Shown here: one piece after another, positions 13,001-28,000 of the stretch
Layout: every line of letters starts with the position of its first letter
Numbering within the stretch: the first letter of the stretch is position 1
From: Nemertoderma westbladi
Taxonomy: Eukaryota > Xenacoelomorpha > Nemertodermatida > Nemertodermatidae
NCBI GenBank assembly: GCA_032718475.1
Contig: JAUCBJ010004458.1
Span: forward strand, 1 to 64,000
DNA length: 64,000 nucleotides
Direction: 5' to 3'
Notes under the pieces: generated by a model
What the model was told of the DNA's origin: nothing
Database searches by the model: none
Seen by the model: the letters and a program-made list of their open reading frames with translations, nothing else
Made by a program: the position numbers and the translations under genes

Positions 13001-16000
13001 CCACAACCTCAACTCGTGCATCATCTCGTGCGCATTGTCACTGGCTGAAGGTTCGGCTTAATCTGAATACTATGACACCTACCTTGGAGATAAGTTCTGT
13101 GTATCTGCGAGAATGTCACGGATGCTGATGCACTATGACATATGCGGGGAATCCACCATTGGAGCAGTGGAGTGTAGTGTGTGATGGTGAATGAAGCACC
13201 ACAGATGAAAGTGGCAGGCAACTGTTAAGGTTACAACTTTATACCTAAAACATAGACTTTCCCAGAAGGTAGTTTTGTGTAGAAACATTCCAAGTAATCT
13301 TTGCTTCCAAATCAAACTACCTAAAGAAGGACCTTCTGTACTTCCCGTGGAGGAGTATCGCATCAAGTATTTAAGGCTTGATTGGGCTCACTCAACTTCT
13401 TCAAATTCTCATAACAAATTATATGCAAAGTAATACAGTAGTAGTAATACAAAATATATTGAACTGCCGTATTTGTCTATATTGCTTCCATAGTTACTGC
13501 GATTCTAATTATTGTACTCTTTAATAAGATTTCAGGTCAAAGGGTCGAAAAGGGGCCAAGGACAAACAACACTGACAAACAATAATAAGGGAAAACAGCA
13601 AGTTACAGAGACGACTTTTTCTAACCAAAACAATAAACGATGTTGTTACCAATTGAGGGAAAGGAGTATAATAATATAATGAAAATGATCTTCCGATGCT
13701 CCAACACCCGATGCTGCATTACTCAATGTTAAATCATTTCTCTGGAATATTTATGCGTAAGAGAGCTGCTTAACTACATCAATATTGGATTTTGAGTTCT
13801 GTTTTGCCTTACTGTGTGCTTGGATTTTGCTCAAATTACGTGTTCTAACACCAAGTTAAAGCGACAAAGTAATGAGACTTAAATTTTGTCTCAATAGTTT
13901 GTACCTACAACACTGTACTTTGGTGAGTAGTGATAAATTTTGGCGTCAACGGCGTTCCATAACAAACTAACTGCGGTCAGCAAACCCAAACACTTTGTGC
14001 TGCAGTTTAAGTACCGAACCGATGCAGCAGTGAAGAAGAGTAGCGGCTCTAATGACCCCCTAGAAAATATAACATCGTCGTGTTAAACTTCACTTGTAAT
14101 AATTGAGATAATATACTGCGACACTATCACTACCAGTTTATTGAGAATTCGATAAGTAGTGGTATACTTTTTTTTCTTTAACGAAATAATGCGAAATATT
14201 AGCCATTAACGTTCATTATTAGATTTATTTATTTTACACCAAAATTATGATATACAATAATCAATTACTACAAGTTATCTATCACCGTCTTCGTGGTCTA
14301 AATCTTTATCAGCTACTTTGTGACTGTCTGCGTCCCGAAGATCGTCATTGTATCTCCGACGTCCCACATTGTGTCTGTCCGGATACCCTTCATTGTGTCT
14401 GTCCGGACGCTCTTCTCTGTGTCTGTCCGGACGCTCTTCATTGTGTCTGTCCGGATACCCTTCATTGTGTCTGTCCGGACGCTCTTCTCTGTGTCTGTCC
14501 GGACGCCCTTCCAAGTGCCTTACATTGTATCTGTCCGGACGCCCTTCGTTGTATCTGTCCGGGCACCCATAATTGGACCTATCCGGACACCTTTCATTGT
14601 GTCTGTCCGGACGCCTTTCATTGTATCTGTCCGGACGCCCGTCAGTGTATCTGTCCGGACGCCCTTCAGCGTATCTGCCCGGACGCCCGTCAGTGTATCT
14701 GTCCGGACGCCCTTCAGCGTATCTGCCCGGACGCCCTTCAGTGTATCTGTTCGGACGCCCTTCACTGTATCTGTCCGGACGCCTTTCATTGTGTCTGTCC
14801 GGACGCCCATCACTGTATCTGTCCGGACGCCCTTCACTGTATCTGTCCGGACGCCCTTCACTGTATCTGTCCGGACGCCCGCTATCATATCTGCCCACGT
14901 CCCGATATTTGTCCGAAGCCCCGGACTTGTACCTGTCCGGACCCCTGGCCTGAATAATATCCGCGCCCTGTCCCACAGAAACATCACGACTCTCATCGTC
15001 GTACCACCCCGGAGTCCCGGTACTGTCCGGGACCGGACTGTTCTTGTTGTCCCACAGACTAGATGTTTCCGGTAATATCGTATCCGACCACCACTCGAGC
15101 CCCCTCGCCCCCCGCTGGGGCGGCATCGGGACATTCACACCCTCGGCCATGGCGGCAGCCGTCGTTCTCCGCCCACGGAATAACGCAATCAGTCGCTCCC
15201 GCTCCCCAATGGGTTCAATAACCTCTGGGTCACGGCTACCCACCCAAGGCGTCGTCGGGGTGACTACCTTAGAGCCGTCAGCAAGTCCGTAGTAGTTGTA
15301 ATCTTTGGGGTTGTCCAGGGCCGTATCAATAACTTCCTCGATATTCTTATAATTTATCGACGATTCCAACATCTCTTGTACCTCAGATAGTTCCTCTTCC
15401 GTCTGTTTCACCTCCCCCGTATTTGATTCAGTTCTATCCGACTCCGCCAACATTAAACTTTCTTCCCTTAACCTTTCCCCCCGTTCTGCCGCCACTCTCT
15501 CATTCCACTCCCGGTTTACTTGTTCTCGTCTCAGATTATCTTCCGCCTTTACTGCGACTGCTTGGAGCGGCGAATTACCCAAATTATTCTCGAATTCGAG
15601 TTCCTTTTTAAAGTGTTCCTTAAGCAGTTCCATCTGTCGCCCGTAGGTCTCATAGGCGCTCTGAAGGAACAACGTATCGTCCACATTGATGGGTGTCGGT
15701 TCTCTCACCCGGCCCACTTTGGACGCCGACGTCGGTATGTAACGCGGCTTACGGTAGCGTTTCTGCGATACCATGGCAACATGGCCCGGACAAACAAAGA
15801 GTTTTCCTGTCCTTCCCAGTGTCAAACTCATCATGTTGAGTACATTTAACGCGAACTATTTAACCAAGAGTTAGTATAATTGCACAAGCCGAGCATCGGC
15901 TTGTGCAAAAATAAACATTTAGTAAGAATTGAATTAAATGTATAAAATATTAACTATTGTGGACTAAGTTGGGATTTAAATAAATAACAAAGAAATTAGT

Positions 16001-19000
16001 CAATAGGTTTCTCTAGTATTAATATTATTATCTTTATAAAATACATAATTAGAAATATAATGTCTTTATATTAATATAATTAATCATTATATTACGCGCA
16101 GAGATGCCAAGGCGATTTTATTTTCTAATATAACTGACGGAATCTAGAAAACGTCGCACAAAGAGCGGGAAAGAATAATAATATGTTATAAATAAGAAAG
16201 TAAAAATAATTAAGCTGATAATGTGCAGTTAGTTTGTATTAACGGCAGTATTTGCATAGAAACAAGGCGCCTAAATAGTAGCTGATGGTTTAATAATCTT
16301 ATAAGTTCTTACAAACAAATTCCGGAAACAAATTAACAACTATTTTATGCTGCAAATACAAAAATCGTATAATATAAATAATTTAATGTGAAATTCAATT
16401 CAAACCAAAACACGGATAAATAAGGTCATATCAACTATTATTACTAGCTAATTAATACATGGATATTAATATTTATCACTAAATTACCATCATATCAAAC
16501 ACTCAGCACAATTTTGTGACCCAAAACAAACACATCCGCATTTAATGTTTTATAAGGTAGTTTAAATTAAGAGTATCGAAATTTCATAGTAGATTTATCC
16601 GCCTTAGACAAATAGAACATACTATATTGATGATCCCTGGTTATCTCTTTTTTAACCTCCAAAAATGGAGGCAGTTTCAGGGCGAGTCCTTCTAGAGAGG
16701 TGTAGGTTTCTAGAACGACAACCCCGATTGCCCTGGGAGGGGATAGGTACTCGTCCAGTTGGAAGTAAGTGTTGTTGTACACGAAGGAGTAGCGTTGTTT
16801 GTAGACAGGGACGTGTTCCGGGTCGCCTTGGAGACAGAACAACTCGAAGTCCTTGTGGTTGATGTGGGAGACAATCTCCGGTGGGAGTTCCCCAGGGTTC
16901 GCGTCCCCCCATATCGTGTGCGTGTAGGTGCACTGGTGGTCGTCCAGACAACGCTCGTGCACCATGTGTCGTTTCTTACGATGCGGGGTGTACAGATACT
17001 GTACATGGTAGTGAGCGCGTTGGTATGGTTGAAGGAGGGTTGGATCGGCGACAGGGGAGGCCAGCAGGAAGCGTCGTCGACGACTGTGCACGCCGAGTCG
17101 GTCGCTCACGTCCACGCGTAGACGTTCGCACACCGCGGAGATCATCCGTCTGACCTTCATTGTGAACCCGGTCGAGTTATCGATAAAGTCGTAGGCGGAG
17201 TGACCCAGCCAGGCCTCGGAGATACGACGGTCCAGTCGCACGGCTTCGTCTACGGACTCGCGCCGCGCCGGATTGTTCGACGTGGAGTAATGATCGGGAG
17301 CCCCGTTAGCTGCGGAGACCATGTGGACCACCTGATCGTACCGTATGTCTCGTAGCGACTCTTCGGACCATTCCGGGTGGCGGGATAGTATGGTCGACCA
17401 GACGTCCTCCGACACATAGGCCTTGGGGTCCAGAGCGCCGCGATCGCAGATAATCAAAGAATTCCTGTTGGAATTCTCCGCTAAATCGAAGAACGTTTGT
17501 TCCACTTGTAGGATACAAGCGATCATGTTTTCTTGGAACTTGGTCTGTTGTTCCAGATCCATGCGGGCCCATTTCACGCCCCCTAGCAGTAGTGTGGTTG
17601 CTATCTCAGGGACGCGATACACCTGCCAACCTAATTTCTCGAAGAAGTTGCTGAGGCGGACTTGCGAAGTGGTTTTACCTCCGCAGGGGCCACCTGTCAG
17701 CACGAGTTTGTGGACTCTGTGAAGGTGTCGACTGGGTGCGAGAGCTGAGTGTTTAAACTGGTTGCTTAACCCGCTATACGGTCGCCACGTACGGCCGGCC
17801 GTCCCAACTAGAACAGTAAACATTGATATGTTGTTCTTCAATCCCCGATGACGCGATGAGCGACTAACACAACTAACAGCAGAACAGAATAAAAAATAAG
17901 TCAAACCTTGTCATGTTTACCAATTAATTTATCCTACACTATTGCTTTACAGATTTACCATGCTGCCATGACACATTTCAATTTTCGAAAACGAAACGAT
18001 AAACAGGGATAAGGCCTATACAGAACGAGAACATACACCAGATCAAAAACCATTAGTTGAGCAAAAAAATTAACCCTACATCATTTATTGCGTTCTACTG
18101 TTCTAGTATTACTAGTCGGTTCTGGGAGTTTGTACTCTCTGTAAACGTGTGCTTTCGATTGAATAATAACTTGCAAGCTGAAAATAGCGTTTATACTTGG
18201 CACTTGTAGGTCAGAGCGACTTCAAGTCTGTCTTCTTATACCAGGACCAGTCAGTCATACTGAAGCACAAACGGATTTTAGAAAAAAACAGACAAACTTG
18301 CTGTTTAATTTTGCTAAAGATGAAACATTACATGTAACAAACGATGTTTTTAAAATGTCGACCATTAATGAATTTATTGTCGACCATTAATTAATTTATG
18401 GTAGACCATAAATTAAAGGAAACAAACGCATGTGATAGGTCATTGGTGGTTTAGAAGTAAGGGAATATGTAGATGTATAGGAAGAGCCACGAAGTTGGCG
18501 GAGCCTTAGCGAACTCCGAACTGCCACTGTTTAGGGGGTGGGTCAATATCGGCAAATCAGCAAATAGTTCAGTGTTGGTGTACAATTCAGCCACTGTCTA
18601 ACTGTCGTTTCACTTACTTTTGCTTACTTTTGAGTTTGCCGGTATTTTGGCCTAGCAAATTAGCCTATTCCTGTATTTACAATACAGTTGCTTACTGTTC
18701 TGCTGTTATCTGTTTGTACTGCGGTAATTAGCATACAGATATCAGAATATACAACACATAAACAGAACTGTCTCTCTCTCAGTTTCTGCTCACCCTCACA
18801 AGTCACACTCAACACTTTCAAAAAAGACATTATTTTTCACGTGCACAATGAGTTCCAAATCCAAACAAGCAAAGAAAGCAGCGAAACCCGGTTCCCACAT
18901 AAAGCGGCCGTTGTCAGCCTACTTCTATTTCACGAACAACCTGCGCGACCAGTATAAGAAGCAGGGCAAACAGCTAGCACCCACCTTGTTCGCCAAAGTC

Positions 19001-22000
19001 TCAGGCGAGGAATGGAGGAGTTTAACAGAGAATCAGAGGAAACCATTCGATCTCAAAGCTCAACAAGATAAAAAGAGATACGACACCGAGATGGCTCCAT
19101 ACAGGAAGGAAAAAGAGGCGAAAGTTAAACGGCCTCCTTCCGCTTATATCCTATTCACATCGGATTTCAGGAAGAAACTGACTGTCAAGGAACGAAGCAA
19201 CGTTACTCAGGTGATTCGAGATGCGAGCGTCGCATGGAAGGCGTTGGGGGCCGTAGAGAAGAAGAAGTACGAGAATAAAGCGGCGGAGTTGAAGGCAGCA
19301 TGGAAATCTGCCGGGGATTCTAAGGCGGTTGCTACCGGTAACAACGTTGGCGACGAAGACGATGATTCGTATGAATCAGACGAATAACTGAACCGAATCC
19401 CCAAGCAGCCAAGGTTGTTCGAATCCCCAAGGTTGTTGTCTTGTTTACTCGGTTTTATTTAGGCCTATAGAATTCGAGTGCAATAAACTTTGTTTTTGTT
19501 TTTACTTTGTATTCTATTTACTATACCAGTAGACATAAAGTAGAAAAAAGCTCTGTCTGATCATCTAAAATATATGGAAAGTGGAAGAGTGTTTTAATTT
19601 ATGTTAAAAATGTAGTATATGTATATACCGGTTTATAAATTAATGAACAAAACCTTAGGCCCTATCATTTTTTTCATATACACCGATTTTTTTTTTGATA
19701 AAGTAGGTAGGGCCTAAGTGTTTGTCTTCTAAATATAAAATTTAGTTATTTTATAGTAAACCTGTAAATAATAGGATAAATCTTATTTTTAAGTTTGATT
19801 GTTGGTCTATTTACATTAATTTGTTGAATTTTGACATTTTAATATGTATTTAATTTGTAGGTTGATTTTAAGCTCTAACTTATGTATTATATACTATGGA
19901 ATAGGCCTTCCATGCCATATTTATACCTGTATTAATGTAAATTCTTTAGTTACTGGCTCAGTGTAGCAGGTAGCTAATATCTCAGATATTTATACACCAA
20001 TATTTTGTATAGATGTTGTAGAGAGACCAAATGGAATGTCATCTGATATAAAACAAGTAAATAATCATTCATTTATGGTATATTCTATTACTCATAACTG
20101 TTTACCGCTGCGAATGTCAACCCAGGCACCACGCACAGCACATATTGTCTTTGTCATTTTGTTTTGTTGTGTATAATTTGTGTTTTTGTTTTGTTGTGTT
20201 TTATTAATTATCATTATGATTATTTCATACATCCGTTTCTCTAAGATTAAAACCCGTTTATAATAATATAAATAATTATTATGTCAGTTTGAGCAGGGGG
20301 GGGGGGGGGGGGGGGGTGGGATATTGATATTGAATTAACAATCTTAATTATCAATTAATCAAATCTTGTAACACATGTTAATTGTCGTTCACCCATTAGT
20401 GTTGTTCTAGTAGAGGCGGTGGACAATTTCGACGAGTGGATCAGAATGCCTTCTTATCTTTCCTGAGAGACTTTAAACTCATTTTATATGCCGACGACAG
20501 AGCTCTTATTTTCTATCATAAAGATCCTATCCATATTTCCCAAAAGTTAAGCGCAGTTCTAGAATAATGTAATGAGTGGTTGGTTGATAATAAGCTATGC
20601 ATTCACTACGGTAAGACTGAAAGTATTTTGTTTGGTTCCAAAAGAAAGTTAAAGAAGGTAACTAAGTTTGAAGTCACTAGTAATGGACATAAGATTGAAA
20701 ATCAAAAGGAAGTTAAATATTTAGGCGCCATATTGGATAACTGCTTATCAGGAGAAAGCACGGCGAAAAATATTTTCTCGAAAGTTAACAGTAGGCTTAG
20801 GTTTCTATACAGAAATAAAAATAGTTTAAACACCGACTCCCGCAAGTTACTTTGCTCTTCTTTAATACAGTGCCACATGGACTATGCATGCATGCTCTTC
20901 TTGGTATGAAGGCTTAACCAAACAGCTTAAATGTAAATTACAAGTAGCTCAGAATAAAGTAGTACGATTTATTAAAGACTACAAACCTAGGCACCACCTA
21001 ACTACAGATGACTTTTCTGAATCTGGACTACTTAACTTAGATATTAGAGTTAAGCAGCTACGCCTTAACCATGTGCATAAAGTGTATAATGGTAAATGTC
21101 CCAATTACCTAAAACAAAAATTCAATAGTGTGCGATACACACTCTTACAGTACCAGAGCTAGTGCTTCAAACTTCTACCTCCCGAATTGTAAATCCTTTG
21201 AATCTGATACTTTCTTTATTAACGGTATTAAAAATTGGAACGCTCTGCCTAATGAAATTAAAAACCTAGATAATCAACATCCTTTTCTGCAGTTAAATCT
21301 CACCTCCATGTGCAATGTAAAAATAGGTAGAATACTGTAGTCCTACAGTAAGTTTAGTTTATTAATTATTTACTATTTATTGTAATTACGTTTTATAATA
21401 AATTGTTCTGTACATTACATCTTTATCGTTGACTCGAGCATTGTCACGCTCTTGGTAAATTTGACATGTACATAGTGTAATTACGTTTTATATTCGTTTT
21501 AGGTTAGCGTAGTGTAATATTGTATTTGTAACCAAGTATCATAAAGGACCCCCTTGGAAATAAGCTGCAAAGCTTTAGGGGTAATATCCTATATGTTATG
21601 TTGGACAATACTTTTATACCGGTATATTGTTTGGTGTATTTTTGTTATTGTTTTTACATAATGTATAAATAAATCTATCTATCTATCTAATGCCAGTCTC
21701 CATCGCTCACCAACATTGCCATGGGATTACAGCGATAGGGTAAACCGAACAATCTTCAGGATTTTGCCTCTGGAAACTGATTGTTTTCGGATGGGACACA
21801 GTTCAAGAAGCTGACTGGAAAGCTGTAGACTCACACTGTAACTGGAACCAGTGGTCATAAGTCCCAGATAGACAATATTCTGTTTCGTAAGAAATACAGG
21901 AGCTCTGTATAGGGCTCTTCGCTCCTTCACAAGTGATCACATCGCCTTATTGCAACCAAGATTATGAGTCCCCTGCCTTTGTGACTGTGAGAGCTGCAGA

Positions 22001-25000
22001 AACAGTTCTTGTATGTGCCTGCTTATCAATCAGCAGGTTGACGCTTCCAATGACAGCAGGTAAACAACCTATATAAGGCATGAAAATAAATCAACTTGCT
22101 CGGCGGAAAAGCCAAAGCTCGTAAATAATTCAGGGTAGCGTATTGCCTGATAACTTTGTGGAACAAAAAGTGTCTTACGTAATCTGTACTCCCAGAAATA
22201 ATCAACGGTGACATCTCCTTTGCCTTGGTCAAGAGGCTGCTGCAACGAGTTAACGAGCATTAAGACCAATCGTGCCAGTTGAATAGAGGGTGCCCCTTGA
22301 GGTCTTTAAAATAACAATGTTTTGACCTCATTCACCCTATATCATAACAGACATGTACCGAACAAAGAGAGTCCCACAACAAAATAACGAATAAGTTAGT
22401 CCCCGTCCCCAACAAGCGTAACCTAACACTCTAGATCTTCTTGCAATTAAATTGGTGCTTGGACAAGGACAGATATTGTTTTTGACGAGCGTACCGATAC
22501 TGTACTTAATAGGGTGCTTTGTTTTCTAAAGCCACACTGGGAGAATACGCATGGTAGACCTGTAGACAGCACATTACTTTCTTGAGACGACTCTAAAAGA
22601 CACTGGACTTGACTATGCGGATAATCTCGAGAAAATCATGGGGGATAGTGATTTCCGGCGGCACAATTTTGTCGATCGATATATTACATCCTGCCGATTA
22701 TCGATTGTATGACCGCAGCACAATTTGTTGTTAAGCCCACATAGCAATCTCAATGTGCGGCTGAAGTGCACCGTGCTGATTATATAGTAGTACTGTAGAA
22801 CAGTATTAGGCCTACTCAAAGTTGTATCATTGTATCCGACGTGGTGACTATTAACATAATAATTGTATGGTTTAGTTGCGCACTGATATCTAACATTATT
22901 ACCGCTTTGTGTCGCAGGATATCGTATTTGAACTCGAAGCTAGCTGCTTTGAATGTGTCACAGGATGCTACAGACACAGCGACCTCCGTTGTTAGCACCT
23001 CTGTAGAATCCACCTCTCAGGAGCTACCGCTTAACATGCCGACTACACAAGATATTGCTTATCAGTTCAATGTGCTGTACCAACGCGACCGAGTGGTGTG
23101 CATTAAGGCTATTAGAGATTCCGTTTTTGCTGGTGGTCGTGGGAACCTTTTAGAACGGAATTTGGCTTCCAAAGTTGTATTTACAGTAATGGTGGTAAGT
23201 GATTTTATGATTAATTTTACACTCATAATCTTTCTGTACAATCATTGGTGCGTCCACTACGTGCGCAATAACTATATGTGAGACCGATACTGGGATTACT
23301 TATACTTTCACAGCTGCTATATGTAGATTTTATATTCTGTAGAATCATCAATCAATTATTAATTAATCATCAATTAATTAATCTCCTAATAAATAAGATT
23401 GGTAGATAAATGGTTGTATTTAATGTTCAAGTACGATAAAGAAAATAGGCAGTATAGTCCTTATTAAGATTCCTTAATTCATTCTCAACGTCTGTCGAAT
23501 ACCTTTATAACAATATAACTTGATTTTTGAGAAGCTTTATACTGTACATCACGTTTTCAGAAGTCTGCTAACGTTTTTATGTCCAAACAGATCATAGAAT
23601 CGGTAGCAAATGGATTCATGGTGTACCAGTACCGTGGGAGGTCGATGCGAATCGTAAGGTTTCAGTAAATATACTCAAAGAATCACCAAGTAAAAATACA
23701 GACAGCGTGCGCTGTGTGAGATATCGGCTCAAAAATTTCTTACTGTGCGTTTGATGATAAGAATCGAAACTTAAAATTCCAAACTAAGGTAATTTTTTTT
23801 AATTTCATTGCAGCTGTCATTCCGCGCGGTAGAAGCGAACTTTGCGAGATCTACTGAGTATATGAGGCGGTTGTTAGGCCTACCACTGGAGGACTATATG
23901 CTGAGTCAAGAGGAGAGGCAACTAGACTCCGGCTGGATCGCGTTGTTAAGGAAACAGTGCCGCTCAGGCACTTTTCCGGAACCTGCGATACATCAGGTTG
24001 GGTAGTTCTGTTGGATACAGAGACTACAGTAGGTGAGGTGCTGTGAACATAGACTATAGTAGGTGAGGTGTTGTGAACATAGACTATAGTAGGTGAGGTG
24101 TTGTGAACATAGACTACAGTAGGTGAGGTGCTGTGAACATAGACTATAGTAGGTGAGGTGCTGTGAACATAGACTACAGTAGGTGAAGTGCTGTGAACAT
24201 AGGCTACTGCAGGTAAGGTGCTGTGAGCATTGACTACAGTAGGTAAGGTGCTGTGAACATAGACGACAGTATGTGAGGTGCTGTGAACATAGACTACAGT
24301 AGGTATGATGCTGTGAATATGGACTATATTAGGTGAGGTGCTGTGAACATAGACTACAGTGGGTGAGGTGCTGTGAACATAGACTACAGTAGGTGAAGTG
24401 CTGTGAACAAGGACTGCTGTAGGTAAGGTGCTGTGAGCATTGACTACAGTAGGTAAGGTGCTGTGAACATAGACGACAGTATGTGAGGTGCTGTGAACAT
24501 AGACTACAGTAGGTGTGGTGCTGTGAAAATGGACTATAGTAGGTGAGGTGCTGTGAACCTGAACATAGACTACAGTATGTGAGGTGCTGTGAACATAAAC
24601 TACATTATGTGAGGTGCTGTGAACATAGACTACAGTAGGTGTGGTGCTGTGAACATAGACTATAGTAGGTGAGGTGCTGTGAACATAGACTACAGTATGT
24701 GCGGTGCTGTGAGCATTGACTACAGTAGGTGTGGTGCTGTGAACATAAACTACATTATGTGAGGTGCTGTGAACATAAACTACATTATGTGAGGTGCTGT
24801 AAACATAGACTACAGTAGGTGTGGTGCTGTGAACATAGACTATAGTAGGTGAGGTGCTGTGAACATAGACTACAGTATGTGCGGTGCTGTGAGCATTGAC
24901 TGCAGTAGGTAAGGTGCTGTGAACATAGACGACAGTAGGTGAGGTGCTGTGAACATAGACTACAGTATGTGAGGTGCTGTGAACATAGACTACAGTATGT

Positions 25001-28000
25001 GCGGTGCTGTGAGCATTGACTGCAGTAGGTAAGGTGCTGTGAACATAGACTATAGTAGGTGAGGTGTTGTGAACATAGACTACATTATGTGAGGTGCTGT
25101 GAACATAGACTATAGTAGGTGAGGTGCTGTGAACATAGACTACAGTATGTGCGGTGCTGTGAGCATTGACTGTAGTAGGTAAGGTGCTGTGAACATAGAC
25201 GACAGTAGGTGAGGTGCTGTGAACATAGACTACAGTATGTGCGGTGCTGTGAGCATTGACTGCAGTAGGTAAGGTGCTGTGAACATAGACTATAGTAGGT
25301 GAGGTGTTGTGAACATAGACTACATTATGTGAGGTGCTGTGAACATAGACTATAGTAGGCGAGGTGCTGTGAACATAGACTACAGTATGTGCGGTGCTGT
25401 GAGCATAGACTACAGTATGTGCGGTGCTGTGAGCATTGACTGCAGTAGGTAAGGTGCTGTGAACATAGACTATAGTAGGTGAGGTGTTGTGAACATAGAC
25501 TACATTATGTGAGGTGCTGTGAACATAGACTATAGTAGGTGAGGTGCTGTGAACATAGACTACAGTATGTGCGGTGCTGTGAGCATTGACTGTAGTAGGT
25601 AAGGTGCTGTGAACATAGACGACAGTAGGTGAGGTGCTGTGAACATAGACTACAGTATGTGCGGTGCTGTGAGCATTGACTGCAGTAGGTAAGGTGCTGT
25701 GAACATAGACTATAGTAGGTGAGGTGTTGTGAACATAGACTACAGTATGTGCGGTGCTGTGAGCATTGACTACAGTAGGTGTGGTGCTGTGAACATAAAC
25801 TACATTATGTGAGGTGCTGTGAACATAAACTACATTATGTGAGGTGCTGTAAACATAGACTACAGTAGGTGTGGTGCTGTGAACATAGACTATAGTAGGT
25901 GAGGTGCTGTGAACATAGACTACAGTATGTGCGGTGCTGTGAGCATTGACTGCAGTAGGTAAGGTGCTGTGAACATAGACGACAGTAGGTGAGGTGCTGT
26001 GAACATAGACTACAGTATGTGAGGTGCTGTGAACATAGACTACAGTATGTGCGGTGCTGTGAGCATTGACTGCAGTAGGTAAGGTGCTGTGAACATAGAC
26101 TATAGTAGGTGAGGTGTTGTGAACATAGACTACATTATGTGAGGTGCTGTGAACATAGACTATAGTAGGTGAGGTGCTGTGAACATAGACTACAGTATGT
26201 GCGGTGCTGTGAGCATTGACTGTAGTAGGTAAGGTGCTGTGAACATAGACGACAGTAGGTGAGGTGCTGTGAACATAGACTACAGTATGTGCGGTGCTGT
26301 GAGCATTGACTGCAGTAGGTAAGGTGCTGTGAACATAGACTATAGTAGGTGAGGTGTTGTGAACATAGACTACATTATGTGAGGTGCTGTGAACATAGAC
26401 TATAGTAGGCGAGGTGCTGTGAACATAGACTACAGTATGTGCGGTGCTGTGAGCATTGACTGCAGTAGGTAAGGTGCTGTGAACATAGACGACAGTAGGT
26501 GAGGTGCTGTGAACATAGACTACAGTATGTGAGGTGCTGTGAACATGAACTACATTATGTGAGGTGCTGTGAACATAGACTACAGTAGGTGAGGTGCTGT
26601 AAACATAGATTAAATTAGGTGAGGTACTGTGAACATAGACTATAGTAGGTGAGGTGCTGTGAACATAGACTACAGTATGTGCGGTGCTGTGAGCATTGAC
26701 TGCAGTAGGTAAGGTGCTGTGAACATAGACGACAGTAGGTGAGGTGCTGTGAACATAGACTACAGTATGTGAGGTGCTGTGAACATAAACTACATTATGT
26801 GAGGTGCTGTGAACATAGACTACAGTAGGTGTGGTGCTGTGAACATAGACTATAGTAGGTGAGGTGCTGTGAACATAGACTACAGTATGTGAGGTGCTGT
26901 GAACATAGACTACAGTGGGTGAGGTGCTGTGAACATAGACTACAGTATGTGAGGTGCTGTGAACATAAACTACATTATGTGTGGTGCTGTGAACACAGAC
27001 TACAGTAGGTGTGGTGTTGTGAACATAGACTATAGTAGGTGAGGTGCTGTGAACATAGACTACAGTATGTGCGGTGCTGTGAGCATTGACTGCAGTAGGT
27101 AAGGTGCTGTGAACATAGACGACAGTAGGTGAGGTGCTGTGAACATAGACTACAGTATGTGAGGTGCTGTGAACATGAACTACATTATGTGAGGTGCTGT
27201 GAACATAGACTACAGTAGGTGAGGTACTGTGAACATATACTACAGTGGGTGAGGTGCTGTGAACATAGACGACAGTATGTGAGGTGCTGTGAACATAGAT
27301 TAAATTAGGTGAGGTACTGTGAACATAGACTACAGTAGGTAAGGTGCTGTGAACATAGACTACATTAGGTGAGGTGTTGTGAACAAAGACGACAGTAGGT
27401 GAGGTGCTGTGAACATATACTACACGGTCGTGGGGCCTTCGCGCAGCACGAGGCCCAGTTATGAGATACAAATTAAAATTGTGCGACTGTATCACAAAAT
27501 CAGGTTATGAGAGATTAACCCACACCACCAATTAATCAAAGAAAGGGGGACAGTACGTGTTCACCCCTTTTAATCTGCACCCCCCCCCCCCCCCCCCCTC
27601 CCACCAATACATAACCGCGACATCTACCACCACGGAAGGGTAGCACGAACTTATTTCCAAACGCACGTTCAATATGCAAAGCCAGGTGGTTTACAGGAAT
27701 ATAATCAATGCAGTACTCGTCTTCATTATAAGCCTCTTTGCGTTCGACCTGTTTTGTATTAAAATATATTTATTAAACGCAGGCTGACGCTCTTTATAAT
27801 AATAATACCTAGGGATGCCAGCTTCCAGACTTTCAATCTTTACTGCCGCGCAAACCCCGCAGAGGAAGTTTTGGTTTGAGAGATCAAGCCCATCGGCAAT
27901 TGGTGTTTCAATTTCGGTCCAGGAACTCTGACAATGGGAGCATTCAATCTTAGCTGTGGTCCATTCCCGTGGTTTCGGCTTCCTTTTCTTCGTCCCAATG

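Noticed and set aside
14247-15134. Long plus-strand and alternative minus-strand ORFs with CVCPD, VSVRTP or GVRTDT repeats
   Set aside because: They are other frames of the 24-bp minisatellite coding GRPDRY repeats in the mS26-like gene; only that frame continues into a recognisable protein.
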